From assembly GCA_964539025.1 (NCBI GenBank), contig CAZIFA010000002.1, positions 1 to 64,000 on the forward strand: a stretch of DNA of 64,000 nucleotides, given 5' to 3'. The notes beneath the pieces were generated by a model that was given only the letters and a program-made list of their open reading frames with translations, searched no databases and was not told the DNA's origin. A program made the translations under genes and the position numbers. Source of the stretch: Micavibrio_A sp964539025. GTDB lineage: Bacteria > Pseudomonadota > Alphaproteobacteria > Micavibrionales > Micavibrionaceae. Shown piece by piece: positions 1 to 7,810 of this stretch. Position 1 is the stretch's first letter; the number at the start of each line of letters is the position of its first letter.

Positions 1-617
1 GTGATGAAGTACGGCGAGAGATAGCCACGGTCGAACTGCATGCCTTCGACGACTTCGAGTTCAGTGTCGAGCGACTTGTTTTCTTCAACCGTGATAACGC
101 CTTCTTTGCCGACTTTTTCCATCGCTTGTGCAATGAAATCACCGATTTCTTTTTCGCCGTTCGCGGAGATCGTACCAATCTGGGCGATTTCGGTGTTCGA
201 TTTGATCGGTTTGGCGTTTTTCTTGAGTTCTTCGACGACAGCGGCAACGGCTTTATCAATGCCGCGTTTGACATCCATCGGGTTTGCGCCCGCCGTGATG
301 ACTTTATTGCCTTGGTTGACGATGGCTTGGGCCAGAACCGTCGCGGTGGTCGTGCCATCGCCGGAATGGTCGTTTTGTTTGGATGCCACTTCGCGGATCA
401 ACTGTGCACCTAGATTGCGTTGCGGGTCTTTCAGTTCAACTTCCTTGGCAACCGTTACGCCATCTTTGGTCGAACGGGGTGAGCCGAAGGATTTCTGGAT
501 CAGTACGTTACGGCCTTTTGGGCCGAGTGTAACTTTTACCGCGTCGGCGATGATATTAACGCCTTCGAGGACTTTTTCGCGGGCTTCGCGTTGGAATGAT
601 ACTGTTTTGGCAGCCAT
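1..617 (-). CDS. groEL: GroEL chaperonin, N-terminal part (cut by window edge)
   Basis: This is the large subunit of the GroEL/GroES chaperonin, which folds cytosolic proteins in an ATP-driven double ring. About 205 N-terminal codons are visible. They begin MAAKTV and contain the equatorial ATP-binding segments KVTLGPKGRNV and SGDGTTTATVLAQ with the catalytic Asp, followed by the start of the intermediate/apical region. The rest lies left of the window. A good ribosome-binding site (AAGGAG) stands 6-7 nt before the ATG. It follows groES by 63 nt on the same strand, so the two form the usual groESL operon, regulated from the CIRCE/promoter region upstream of groES. The identification is certain; only the truncation is artificial. 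Confidence 0.98.
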   Translation of the reverse strand, partial: MAAKTVSFQREAREKVLEGVNIIADAVKVTLGPKGRNVLIQKSFGSPRSTKDGVTVAKEVELKDPQRNLGAQLIREVASKQNDHSGDGTTTATVLAQAIVNQGNKVITAGANPMDVKRGIDKAVAAVVEELKKNAKPIKSNTEIAQIGTISANGEKEIGDFIAQAMEKVGKEGVITVEENKSLDTELEVVEGMQFDRGYLSPYFI

Positions 618-680
618 TTTTTAACTCCTTGTTGTTTTTCGTAATCTGTTTTTGTTCAGTTCGTTCCGCGTAATTTGAAA

Positions 681-998
681 CTACGCGGCTTTTTTGGCAG
701 CGGCACTGCCCTCAATAATTCCCATAATATCTGACTCTTTAACGACCAGAAGTTCCTGGCCGTCGATCGTGATTTCTGTACCGGCCCATTTGGAAATGAG
801 AACGCGGTCACCTTCTTTGACATCCAGCTTCATACGCTCATCGCCATCTTCGTTGTACGCGCCTGGGCCAGCCGCGATCACTTCGGCTTCCATCGGTTTT
901 TCTTTGGCCGTGTCCGGGATGATGATCCCGCCGGCGGTTTTGCCTTCTGACTCAACGCGTTTCAGCAGTACGCGGTCATGCAAAGGACGAAATTTCAT
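681..998 (-). CDS. groES: GroES co-chaperonin
   Basis: This 105-aa protein is the heptameric lid of the GroEL chamber. It begins MKFRPLHDRVLLKR, the family signature, and contains the GroEL-binding mobile loop (EGKTAGGIIIPDTAKEKP, about residues 18-35) and the roof segment around GPGAYNEDG. The length is a little over the usual 95-97 aa because of a short insertion and an Ala/Lys-rich C-terminus (SAAAKKAA). It is the first gene of the groESL operon. The leader between CIRCE and the start codon is about 60 nt and carries an AGGAG-type ribosome-binding site. Confidence 0.98.
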   Translation of the reverse strand: MKFRPLHDRVLLKRVESEGKTAGGIIIPDTAKEKPMEAEVIAAGPGAYNEDGDERMKLDVKEGDRVLISKWAGTEITIDGQELLVVKESDIMGIIEGSAAAKKAA

Positions 999-1059
999 GT
1001 CTTAGTCTCCTAATAACTATTGTTTTTCAACAACTTACCAATATCCCACCATGGGCCTA

Positions 1060-1086
1060 TTAGCACTCCCGCCTTGGGAGTGCTAA
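1060..1086. promoter_or_regulatory. CIRCE operator (HrcA-binding site)
   Basis: A perfect inverted repeat of TTAGCACTC and GAGTGCTAA separated by 9 nt matches the CIRCE consensus without mismatch. HrcA binds this element and represses groESL in the absence of heat stress. It lies directly downstream of the -10 box of the groES promoter, in the expected initiation/leader position. It also covers the -35 region of a possible rightward promoter for the gene at 1161. Confidence 0.97.
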
Positions 1087-1087
1087 A

Positions 1088-1116
1088 GATATAGCTGCTC
1101 CCTCGCTATAATTCAA
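1088..1116 (-). promoter_or_regulatory. groES promoter (-35 TTGAAT, -10 TATATC)
   Basis: On the minus strand TTGAAT (1111-1116) and TATATC (1088-1093) are separated by exactly 17 nt, just upstream of CIRCE. The -35 box is preceded by C, giving CTTGAA, which also resembles the -35 of alphaproteobacterial heat-shock sigma-32 promoters. The operon may therefore answer to both HrcA and sigma-32, but this is inferred from hexamers only. Confidence 0.65.
1107..1112 (+). promoter_or_regulatory. possible -10 box of a divergent promoter
   Basis: A consensus TATAAT on the plus strand lies about 50 nt before the ATG at 1161 and overlaps the -35 box of the groES promoter. No good TTGACA-like box is found 17 nt upstream, where CIRCE ends. 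If it is used, the rightward gene would share the CIRCE control region with groESL. Confidence 0.35.
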
Positions 1117-1160
1117 GAAATCTGTTGCATCACAAGTCGTTATTTTTTACATATCTACAA

Positions 1161-1892
1161 ATGTACACTGCTGAAAACATAGACCGCCGCATCAGGGACT
1201 GGCTTAGCTGGAACACCGACGTCGCCCGCAGTCTGCACGCCCATATTCAAAAACATGTCGAATCTTTTAAGCAAAATCCGACACAGCCGCTCTCCCCTGC
1301 ATCTGCCCGCGTTTGTTACCTGCTCGGCAATCATGGCTGCACCCAATATGGTTTGAACGACGACGAAGCGCAGCAATTCAAGCACATGGCCCGTCAAACG
1401 GGGGGAAGAAGTTCTCCTTCTGATACATTGACAGATGCATTTCGCCGTATGTCGTGGTTCGACATGCCCGTAGCCAAGCCCGCGAACCAGCCAATTTTTT
1501 CCCCGCAGCCGGGTAATAAAGTGGACGTTCTTATTTTTAGATACGAGGCTATCAAAAACGACGAAGGATTGCCGACATATGTTCTTTCCAAAGAGACGGG
1601 AAACATAGAGGGATTCTCGCTGGATTTCGTCGAGCAGCAAAAGTACGATAACGTAACACGAGATGATCTATTAAAACTTATGGGACGACTCCCCCATCGC
1701 ATTAAACCCGAGCTGGCCCGCATGTTCGATAATGCCTGTCATCATATCGAGACCGTCACCCTTAAACCCGGGTGTGATTATATGGGGTATTATTTCCTCG
1801 ACGGGTATCAAAAATTCGGCCGTAAAATCGTTACCGATAATGACCCGACCGGAAAGCCCACGATAGGCCGCCCCGAAATAGTCCGTTCTTAA
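1161..1892 (+). CDS. hypothetical protein (243 aa), divergent from groESL
   Basis: I do not recognise this protein. It begins MYTAENIDRRIRDWLSW and appears soluble: there is no signal peptide or membrane segment, and it is rich in charged residues, Asn and His. The central part (FRYEAIKNDEGLPTY) and the tail (MGYYFLDGYQKFGRK) look like a mixed alpha/beta fold. An in-frame TTG at 1125 would add 12 residues, but it would sit only a few bases from the start site predicted by the TATAAT at 1107, so ATG 1161 is preferred. Neither start has a clear ribosome-binding site. It is transcribed away from groES across a shared control region, so co-regulation by heat is possible. Confidence 0.7.
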   Translation: MYTAENIDRRIRDWLSWNTDVARSLHAHIQKHVESFKQNPTQPLSPASARVCYLLGNHGCTQYGLNDDEAQQFKHMARQTGGRSSPSDTLTDAFRRMSWFDMPVAKPANQPIFSPQPGNKVDVLIFRYEAIKNDEGLPTYVLSKETGNIEGFSLDFVEQQKYDNVTRDDLLKLMGRLPHRIKPELARMFDNACHHIETVTLKPGCDYMGYYFLDGYQKFGRKIVTDNDPTGKPTIGRPEIVRS

Positions 1893-1935
1893 AAAATTAA
1901 GCCTTTGTTAACGAAATTTTTCCCATACTAAAGGT

Positions 1936-2202
1936 ATGGCAGATTTCGAGCGGCAGTTCACCGACCATTACCGCCTGACCACGGCGCAGATATTTTACCA
2001 TCTGCCCGATCATCCCAAATTTTTACAAGAATTCATCTGGCAGGATTACGACCGTGCCCCGGTCTTCCCTGAATTAAAACAATTCCTTGGTTTTTGGGTC
2101 CGCGAGATCGAAGGCAAGCTTCATTCGGTCTATGTCGCACATCACAAAATCATCACCCCGTCGGATGCGCAATTCTACGATTTCGAAGTAACGGTGCAGT
2201 AG
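1936..2202 (+). CDS. usg: Usg family protein
   Basis: This small 88-aa protein matches the Usg-like family typical of alphaproteobacteria. Recognisable features are the N-terminal DFERQFTDHYRLTTAQIFYHLPDHP, the WQDYDRAP motif and a FPELKQFLGFW segment. In Caulobacter the gene lies upstream of trpF and is named for that position; its biochemical role is unknown and no trp gene is seen here. It has no signal peptide and is predicted cytosolic. It follows the 1161 gene by 43 nt and precedes the DUF983 gene on the same strand. Confidence 0.8.
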   Translation: MADFERQFTDHYRLTTAQIFYHLPDHPKFLQEFIWQDYDRAPVFPELKQFLGFWVREIEGKLHSVYVAHHKIITPSDAQFYDFEVTVQ

Positions 2203-2223
2203 GTTCGCAACCGTTGCATGGAA

Positions 2224-2242
2224 CCCCCGATCAAGTCGGGGG
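2224..2242. repeat. dispersed palindromic repeat, short copy
   Basis: CCCCCGA and TCGGGGG form a 7-bp stem around a 5-nt loop, followed by GATGAC. The same vocabulary (GTCATCC / GGATGAC ends, GC-rich stems) recurs at 25872-25943, 25998-26081 and 27163-27245, marking one family of intergenic palindromes. It lies just ahead of the DUF983 gene, so an upstream ATG at 2218 that reads through it is unlikely to be a real start. Confidence 0.7.
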
Positions 2243-2277
2243 ATGACATCGTGGGAAAAGGGAATAGACTGGCCGCC

Positions 2278-2667
2278 ATGGAACACAAAACATCCCTGAT
2301 ACAGGATTTGACACGCGGCCTGACCTGCAAATGCCCTAACTGCGGGACCGGCAAATTATTTCATAAATGGCTGAAAGTCGTGGACCGTTGCGATGTCTGT
2401 AACGAGGAATTCCACCATCACCGCGCCGACGATTTCCCGGCCTATGTTGTCATCCTGCTTTTGGGGCATATCATGGTGCCGTTCGCACTGACACTGGAAG
2501 ATTTATTCGCGCCGCCGATGTGGGTGCATTTCGCCACCACCATCCCGCTCACCGTCATTTTATGCCTTGTCTTGTTGCAGCCCGTGAAAGGCGCAATCGT
2601 CGCCCTGCAATGGCATATCGGCATGCATGGGTTTGGAACCGCCAAAAGAAATAGAACAATACAATAA
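2278..2667 (+). CDS. DUF983 family membrane protein
   Basis: This 129-aa protein carries the DUF983 signature. An N-terminal zinc-ribbon-like pair of cysteine knuckles (CKCPNCGTG and CDVCNEEFHHH, roughly residues 16-45) is followed by DDFPAYVVILLLGH and two transmembrane helices, ending with the conserved KGAIVALQWHIGMHGFG. The function of the family is unknown; it is common beside cytochrome oxidase genes in alphaproteobacteria. ATG 2278 was chosen because the upstream in-frame codons from 2218 translate a palindromic repeat. It is convergent with the next gene, whose stop is only a few bases away. Confidence 0.85.
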   Translation: MEHKTSLIQDLTRGLTCKCPNCGTGKLFHKWLKVVDRCDVCNEEFHHHRADDFPAYVVILLLGHIMVPFALTLEDLFAPPMWVHFATTIPLTVILCLVLLQPVKGAIVALQWHIGMHGFGTAKRNRTIQ

Positions 2668-2669
2668 AT

Positions 2670-3539
2670 CTAGTTTTGCGGCTTCCACAAATCTGGCTTT
2701 GCCGCACCAAGCCCGGCCTTGCCGCCTGTTTCTCTTTTTTCTTCGCGTTGATTTCTTTTCGTTTCCTCTGCGAAATGCTCGCCTGCCTTGAAGCCTATTT
2801 TGATTTTGTCAGGGTCAGGCATTGCAGGTTTTATAAGCGCCGGTCTTACTTCCGCTTTTCTTTCAGAGAAGATTTGTTGAAGTTGGTCACGGATGGCAGG
2901 ATATATTTTAGGATCCATTAGTTTCAAAATCGAGCCATGCGTCAGATCGACGTCATATTCTTTTCGCAGGTAGGCAGAGAGATGGTGGCCCAAATCATCT
3001 TTGTTTTCGATAAATTTTTCCGTTGTAACAAGATTGACGGCAATATCCGGCAACCGGGTTAAAAAATGCAATCGCGGATTGGCATCAAAATATTCCGGAC
3101 GTTCTAGAATACGCTTTGCAGTGGAAGCCGGCATTCTTATTTTGTATGCCTTGGAAGCGACAGAGGCAAGACAACGCTCTACTTCGATATCACGCAGTTT
3201 CTCCAAGACAAGACCGTCAATAGCCAATAGCTGTGCATCCATCTCGGCAAGCGCTGATTTTTGATTTTCTACAAAACGGGATATTTCTCCGGAGCTTGTC
3301 CGATTTTTAAAAAAGCTGAAGTTTTTATCAGCATGTCTTTCATAAAACATAACGTCCCGGTTATTATCGGGAACGGGAGGCAGGACATCCCAAAACGGCG
3401 GTGCGCCCGAACCGAAATATGTAGTTACATGCCTAATCTCGTGCGGATCAATTGCCGCGAGCGCATGCTTCGAACGTAATATGACGTTTTCGACCCATCC
3501 ATCCTGAGCATTCGTACGATACATCATGACGGAAGACAT
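2670..3539 (-). CDS. hypothetical protein (289 aa) with an HEIRH motif
   Basis: I do not recognise this protein. It is predicted soluble and highly charged, with a long helical C-terminal half and a Lys/Glu/Arg-rich tail (about residues 245-275). Near the N-terminus (about residues 33-37) it has HEIRH, an HExxH match of the kind that binds zinc in metallopeptidases. I see no clear third ligand or Met-turn, so this may be chance. There is no signal peptide. It lies between two convergent or tandem neighbours of unrelated function, and its last codons abut the DUF983 gene. Confidence 0.65.
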   Translation of the reverse strand: MSSVMMYRTNAQDGWVENVILRSKHALAAIDPHEIRHVTTYFGSGAPPFWDVLPPVPDNNRDVMFYERHADKNFSFFKNRTSSGEISRFVENQKSALAEMDAQLLAIDGLVLEKLRDIEVERCLASVASKAYKIRMPASTAKRILERPEYFDANPRLHFLTRLPDIAVNLVTTEKFIENKDDLGHHLSAYLRKEYDVDLTHGSILKLMDPKIYPAIRDQLQQIFSERKAEVRPALIKPAMPDPDKIKIGFKAGEHFAEETKRNQREEKRETGGKAGLGAAKPDLWKPQN

Positions 3540-3569
3540 AGCATGACGTTTTCTAATATGTCAAATATT

Positions 3570-3887
3570 TTAAGGTTCCGTGCCGGGTGCCAGTGTTAAC
3601 CTTAATCCGTCCAGTTCTTCAGACATCAATATCTGGCACGAAAGCCGCGAATTGTCCTGAACGTCCGGCGCGGTATCGAGCAAATCCTGTTCATCCTCAC
3701 GCATCGGATACAATTTCGAAAGCCATTCCTCATCAACATAGACATGACAGGTGGCGCAGGACGCGCAGCCGCCGCATTCGGCCTTGATGGGCAGACCCGC
3801 GTCACGAATGATTTCCATCACGCGCCAGCCCTCGATGGCGTCGATCTCATGAGTCTGACCTTGCTGATCCGTTACGATAATACGCAT
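3570..3887 (-). CDS. [2Fe-2S] ferredoxin, adrenodoxin type
   Basis: This 105-aa cytosolic electron carrier has the adrenodoxin/ISC-type cluster motif: Cys38, Cys44 and Cys47 within ECGGCASCATCH, plus Cys84 in LSCQI. The surface segment DEEWLSKLYPMREDEQDLLD resembles the acidic recognition helix used to dock ferredoxin reductase and P450 partners. It starts 3 nt after the upstream membrane-protein stop and is the last gene of a ferredoxin reductase / membrane protein / ferredoxin unit. That unit is divergent from ctaA, whose mitochondrial homologue (Cox15) is thought to take electrons from a ferredoxin and its reductase. A role in iron-sulfur assembly is the alternative. Confidence 0.92.
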   Translation of the reverse strand: MRIIVTDQQGQTHEIDAIEGWRVMEIIRDAGLPIKAECGGCASCATCHVYVDEEWLSKLYPMREDEQDLLDTAPDVQDNSRLSCQILMSEELDGLRLTLAPGTEP

Positions 3888-3890
3888 GGA

Positions 3891-4700
3891 TCAACGGCCC
3901 GTTTTTTTGGAAGGGGCAAAAATGGCGCGCAGGGCAAAAGCCATTCCGGCCGTGGTGACGATGCTTTTGAACGTATCCGTGACAACCGAGAAGATAATGG
4001 AAAAAAACCCGCCGATATCCGCACCGAGAAGATGCGAGAACGGCGCGACGATCAGGGCGGATAGAATTTTCAGCAGTATGATAAACGGAACGAAGCAGAG
4101 CAGCCACAACCCGAGCATATGAAGAGATGTTGAAAGCCCCTTGATGCCTGCGAGGTATGGTTTGATAGTCATGTTGAGCGCGTAGGGAATATAAAGCCAG
4201 AGCAGCCTAAACCCCCAGAATATGAAGCCAACCAGAATCACGGACAACAGGGCGATATGCGGCGGCACTTCGACCATCTGCGTATCCGGCGATTCAGGCA
4301 TATACGGACCCATCGTCCGCACGACCAGTTCATTGAGGAAACCGACGGCCATGTTGATCAGAACAAAGACGATCATACCGCCCAGAATGCCGCGCGCACG
4401 ATCAGCCAACACCGCCATATCGGCATCCATGTTGCCCGTTGCACGGAACGGCCATGTCTGGCCGAGGATGAGGAAGCGCGTATAATGCGCCAGCATCCAG
4501 CCTTCGGCCACCAGCGCTGGCACCATAATGAGCATGAAGCCCATATAATTGCCGTTGCCGCTGACATACTGGCTGGCGATCGTGAAGCAGAAAAGCTTGA
4601 GCGCAAGCGGCACGGCGGCCAGACGCAGCAGATAGCGCCGCGAAGCCCAGCTTTTCTTATAAGCGTCTATCGCGATTGTAAGGATATCTAGCTTGACCAT
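3891..4700 (-). CDS. polytopic membrane protein of unknown function
   Basis: This is a 269-aa integral membrane protein with about six hydrophobic helices: FTIASQYVSG.., YMGFMLIMVPALVA, GGMIVFVLINMAV, LLSVILVGFIFWGF, LLCFVPFIILLKIL and a C-terminal Ala/Thr-rich helix. The Trp/Arg-rich start (KKSWASRRYLLRLAAVPLALKLF) resembles the membrane domains of small uncharacterised alphaproteobacterial proteins, but I cannot name a family. ATG 4700 is chosen because longer in-frame starts run into the reductase gene; it lies 13 nt after that gene's stop. The tight spacing on both sides suggests it is co-expressed with the ferredoxin and reductase. Confidence 0.75.
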   Translation of the reverse strand: MVKLDILTIAIDAYKKSWASRRYLLRLAAVPLALKLFCFTIASQYVSGNGNYMGFMLIMVPALVAEGWMLAHYTRFLILGQTWPFRATGNMDADMAVLADRARGILGGMIVFVLINMAVGFLNELVVRTMGPYMPESPDTQMVEVPPHIALLSVILVGFIFWGFRLLWLYIPYALNMTIKPYLAGIKGLSTSLHMLGLWLLCFVPFIILLKILSALIVAPFSHLLGADIGGFFSIIFSVVTDTFKSIVTTAGMAFALRAIFAPSKKTGR

Positions 4701-4713
4701 GTCCGGGCTTAGT

Positions 4714-5751
4714 TTAGGCAGCTTTGTCGCCGACTCCAAGTTTTTCCTGCAAGGAGGAGGAGGAAGTTGTGTATTGGAAGCGCAGTTTTTTGTCCGGATA
4801 GACATAGCGGAACGCCTGTTGCGACATAAGGGCGGCTTCGTGGAAGCCGGACAGGATGAGTTTGAGCTTGCCCGGATACCAGTTGATATCGCCGATGGAA
4901 AAAATGCCCTTGGTCTGCGTCTCGAACTTTTCCGTATCTACAGGAATCAGGTTTTCATGCAAATTCAGACCGAAATTCGCGATGGGGCCTAGCTTCATGG
5001 TGAGACCGTAAAACGCCAGCAACGTATCGCAAGCAATAACAAAATCGCCATCCGTTTTGGTATTGGCCAGAACGCCGGTAAGCACGCCGCCTTCGCCCTG
5101 CAAGGCTTTGAGATCCGCGATATGCAGTTTCATTTTGCCGGCCGCTACCAATTCCCGCATTTTGTTCACACTGTCGGGCGCGGCACGGAAATCGTCCCGG
5201 CGATGGATAAGGGAAACTTCGGCGGCTATCGGGTGCAGGTTCAAGGCCCAGTCGAGCGCGGAATCGCCGCCGCCCGCGATCAGCAATTTCTTGCCGCGAA
5301 ATTGTTCCATTTTACGCACCGAATAAAACACGCTCTTGCCTTCGTATTCGTCGAGGCCCGCGAGCGATGGTTTTTTCGGTACGAACGATCCGCCGCCCGC
5401 TGCGATGACGATGACGGGCGCTTCGATGACCGTGCCTTCGGAAGTCGTGAGTTCCCAGTTGCCGTTGTCAAGTTTTTGAAGGCTTTCCGCCATCTGACCG
5501 TAATGAAAGGTCGGGTTGAACGGTTTTATTTGTTCCAGCAAACGATCTGTCAATTCCTGTCCCGTGACAATGGGCAAAGCCGGAATGTCGTAAATCGGTT
5601 TTTCGGGGTAGAGTTCCGCGCATTGGCCGCCGGGCTTGTCGAGGATATCGACCAGATGGCATTTCATATCCAAAAGGCCCAGTTCAAACACCGCAAACAG
5701 GCCCACGGGGCCCGCGCCGATAATGATCACATCTGTCTTGTAATTACCCAT
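4714..5751 (-). CDS. ferredoxin/flavodoxin--NADP(+) reductase, thioredoxin-reductase-like
   Basis: This 345-aa flavoprotein belongs to the type-2 (YumC-like) ferredoxin-NADP reductases, which are built like thioredoxin reductase but lack the CxxC disulfide. It has the FAD dinucleotide-binding motif GAGPVG near residue 12, the KPGGQCAELYPEKPIYDIPA segment, the NADPH motif GGGDSALDWA and the C-terminal FAD motif FSIGDINWYPGKLKLILSGFHEA. The conserved C-terminal extension after residue 315 is present. It would pass electrons from NADPH to the ferredoxin two genes downstream. Its start lies only 24 nt from the divergent ctaA start. Confidence 0.93.
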   Translation of the reverse strand: MGNYKTDVIIIGAGPVGLFAVFELGLLDMKCHLVDILDKPGGQCAELYPEKPIYDIPALPIVTGQELTDRLLEQIKPFNPTFHYGQMAESLQKLDNGNWELTTSEGTVIEAPVIVIAAGGGSFVPKKPSLAGLDEYEGKSVFYSVRKMEQFRGKKLLIAGGGDSALDWALNLHPIAAEVSLIHRRDDFRAAPDSVNKMRELVAAGKMKLHIADLKALQGEGGVLTGVLANTKTDGDFVIACDTLLAFYGLTMKLGPIANFGLNLHENLIPVDTEKFETQTKGIFSIGDINWYPGKLKLILSGFHEAALMSQQAFRYVYPDKKLRFQYTTSSSSLQEKLGVGDKAA

Positions 5752-5775
5752 GGTGCGTTATAAATCTCATCCGGC

Positions 5776-6762
5776 ATGGATTTGTCAACACGCACGCACC
5801 AAAACGTTCAAAACTGGCTGTTTTTCACAGCTTTCATGGTGTTCGCCATGGCCGTGATCGGGGCTATTACCCGCCTAACCGAAAGCGGGCTTTCGATGGT
5901 GGAATGGAAGCCTCTGATCGGCGCTATTCCGCCCCTATCCCACGCGGAATGGGAGCGTGTGTTCGGGCTATATAAAGAGACACCTGAATTTCAGCAAAAG
6001 AACGGCTGGATGCAGCTTGAGGATTTCAAGAATATTTTCTTCTGGGAATGGCTGCACCGTTTGTGGGGACGACTGATCGGGTTGGTCTTTGCGTTACCGC
6101 TCGCGTGGTTTTGGATCAGGAAGCAAATCCCGCAAGGCTATAAAGGCAAGTTGCTGTTCATTCTCGCGCTCGGCGCGGGACAGGGATTTCTTGGCTGGTT
6201 TATGGTGATGAGCGGATTGGTCGACCGCCCGGATGTTTCGCACTTTCGCCTCGCGACACATTTGGGACTGGCCCTTGTGATTTTCTGCGCACTGTTATGG
6301 GTTGCATTCGATTTTTCATTGCGCACACGCGCAGTGGCTACGTTTTGTGAAAAACGCCATGGCTGGATCGCTTTCGCCTTACTCTCTTTTACGATTCTTT
6401 GGGGTGCGTTCACTGCGGGTCTCGATGGAGGCATGCTGTACAACACATGGCCAAAGATGGATGCGCACTGGATACCGCCGGAAGTGACGGGTTTGTTCGC
6501 CGTGCTGCATGATCCCGGTGCGGTTCAGTTCTTTCACCGCTGGATTGCGATTGTGACATTTGTGGCGCTGCTAAGCTTCGGCTGGCGGTTCCGGAATTAC
6601 GCGCTCATCGCCATGGTGTTCGTGCAAGTATTACTCGGCATCGGCACGGTGATGTCACAGGTGAATATCTTTATGGCGGCGCTGCATCAAGCAGGGGCAA
6701 TGATTTTACTGGCTCTTATGATCAAGCAACTGCACGATCTTACAAAATATTCTCGCGTTTGA
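5776..6762 (+). CDS. ctaA: heme A synthase (CtaA/Cox15)
   Basis: This 328-aa inner-membrane enzyme oxidises the C8 methyl of heme O to the formyl group of heme A for aa3-type cytochrome oxidase. It has the Cox15 signature RLTESGLSMVEWKPLIGAIPPL, the EWLHRLWGRLIG heme-ligand helix, a second histidine pair at HFRLATHLGLAL, and the C-terminal FFHRW and ALHQAGA histidines, in eight predicted transmembrane helices. Length fits the alphaproteobacterial type. The 3' end overlaps the convergent glycosyltransferase by 23 nt. It is divergent from the ferredoxin reductase/ferredoxin unit, a plausible electron supply. Confidence 0.95.
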   Translation: MDLSTRTHQNVQNWLFFTAFMVFAMAVIGAITRLTESGLSMVEWKPLIGAIPPLSHAEWERVFGLYKETPEFQQKNGWMQLEDFKNIFFWEWLHRLWGRLIGLVFALPLAWFWIRKQIPQGYKGKLLFILALGAGQGFLGWFMVMSGLVDRPDVSHFRLATHLGLALVIFCALLWVAFDFSLRTRAVATFCEKRHGWIAFALLSFTILWGAFTAGLDGGMLYNTWPKMDAHWIPPEVTGLFAVLHDPGAVQFFHRWIAIVTFVALLSFGWRFRNYALIAMVFVQVLLGIGTVMSQVNIFMAALHQAGAMILLALMIKQLHDLTKYSRV

Positions 6763-7801
6763 GGCTCTCGATAAAGAAATCCAGATAGGCGGCCACGGAT
6801 TTTTCTTTTGTGAATTCGTTTTGATAGCGAAGTTGGCCATTCTCAATCAGCTTTTGACGCAAAGACTTATCATCGATCAATCGGCGAATGGCAGCAGCCA
6901 ATGCAGATGCATCATTTTTGGACACCATCAGGGAATCTTCGCCATCGCGGCAAAATTGCTTTGGCCCATCAGCATCCGAAACGATAACCGGAACATTTTC
7001 TGCCCAAGCCTGCGCGAACACCGTACCGAACGGTTCGACGCGCGAGGCGAAGACGCATATATCGCAGGCGCGCAAAAGGGCCGATCTATCCGTGCGCCAG
7101 CCCAAAAACCGCACGCGATCCGCAACGCCCAGATCCGCCGCCAGTTTTTCAAGCTCTGCCCTTTGCGGTCCCTCACCCGCGATCCATGAATAGACGCCGG
7201 GAAGATCGACCAGCGCCTTGAGCAATACGTCATAGGCCTTGCTGGTATGAAGACGGCCAAGAGACAACAGAACAGTTGCGCCGTCAGGCGTGTTCAAATC
7301 CGTTTTCGAAACCGGCTTTCTCACAGGTTCCGTTTCGGCAAAATTGTTGATGGCGCGAATACGGGCAGGCTCTATCCCACCATCCACCAAATGCCGTTTT
7401 ATATCGGGCGTGATGGTCGTGAAATAATCCGCGCTTTTGAAATTCTTGACCTTGTAATACCCGCCAAGCCGCGAAACGACGAGATAATGCTGCGGCGTTT
7501 TGACCGATTTCCAGTTGGGGGTTTTTTGCGCCGCGCGGCTCATCCAAGTCTGTACGATCAGGGGCGAGAATTTCTTGATGACGCGACCAAGTTTCCAGCC
7601 CGTGAAAATATCGATGGGTCCGCCGAACGGCATGGTGTGGACGGGAATACCCGCCTGTTCGAGCCTGGGCACGCGCACATCGTTCGCGCGGGTGGCGACT
7701 TCGATATCCATCCCGGCTTCCTGCATCGCAAGGCACATATCGACAAAGGCGGTTTCCGCCCCGCCGTGATCGTTGCCCGCCATTACCTGTAATATTTTCA
7801 T
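6740..7801 (-). CDS. glycosyltransferase family 4 protein
   Basis: This 353-aa GT-B enzyme is predicted to transfer a sugar from a nucleotide or lipid donor onto an envelope glycan. The N-terminal half has GNDHGGAETAFVDM, typical of the acceptor domain of GT4 enzymes. The C-terminal half has the donor motifs SLGRLHTSKAYDVLLKAL, GEGPQR, FLGWRTD, and the EPFGTVFAQAWAENVPVI segment with the E-x7-E catalytic pattern. No signal peptide is present; it probably acts at the cytosolic membrane face. The substrate is not predictable. It shares its 3' end with ctaA and is upstream of the secreted protein gene on the same strand. Confidence 0.9.
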   Translation of the reverse strand: MKILQVMAGNDHGGAETAFVDMCLAMQEAGMDIEVATRANDVRVPRLEQAGIPVHTMPFGGPIDIFTGWKLGRVIKKFSPLIVQTWMSRAAQKTPNWKSVKTPQHYLVVSRLGGYYKVKNFKSADYFTTITPDIKRHLVDGGIEPARIRAINNFAETEPVRKPVSKTDLNTPDGATVLLSLGRLHTSKAYDVLLKALVDLPGVYSWIAGEGPQRAELEKLAADLGVADRVRFLGWRTDRSALLRACDICVFASRVEPFGTVFAQAWAENVPVIVSDADGPKQFCRDGEDSLMVSKNDASALAAAIRRLIDDKSLRQKLIENGQLRYQNEFTKEKSVAAYLDFFIESLKRENIL

Positions 7802-7810
7802 GAATGGTTT

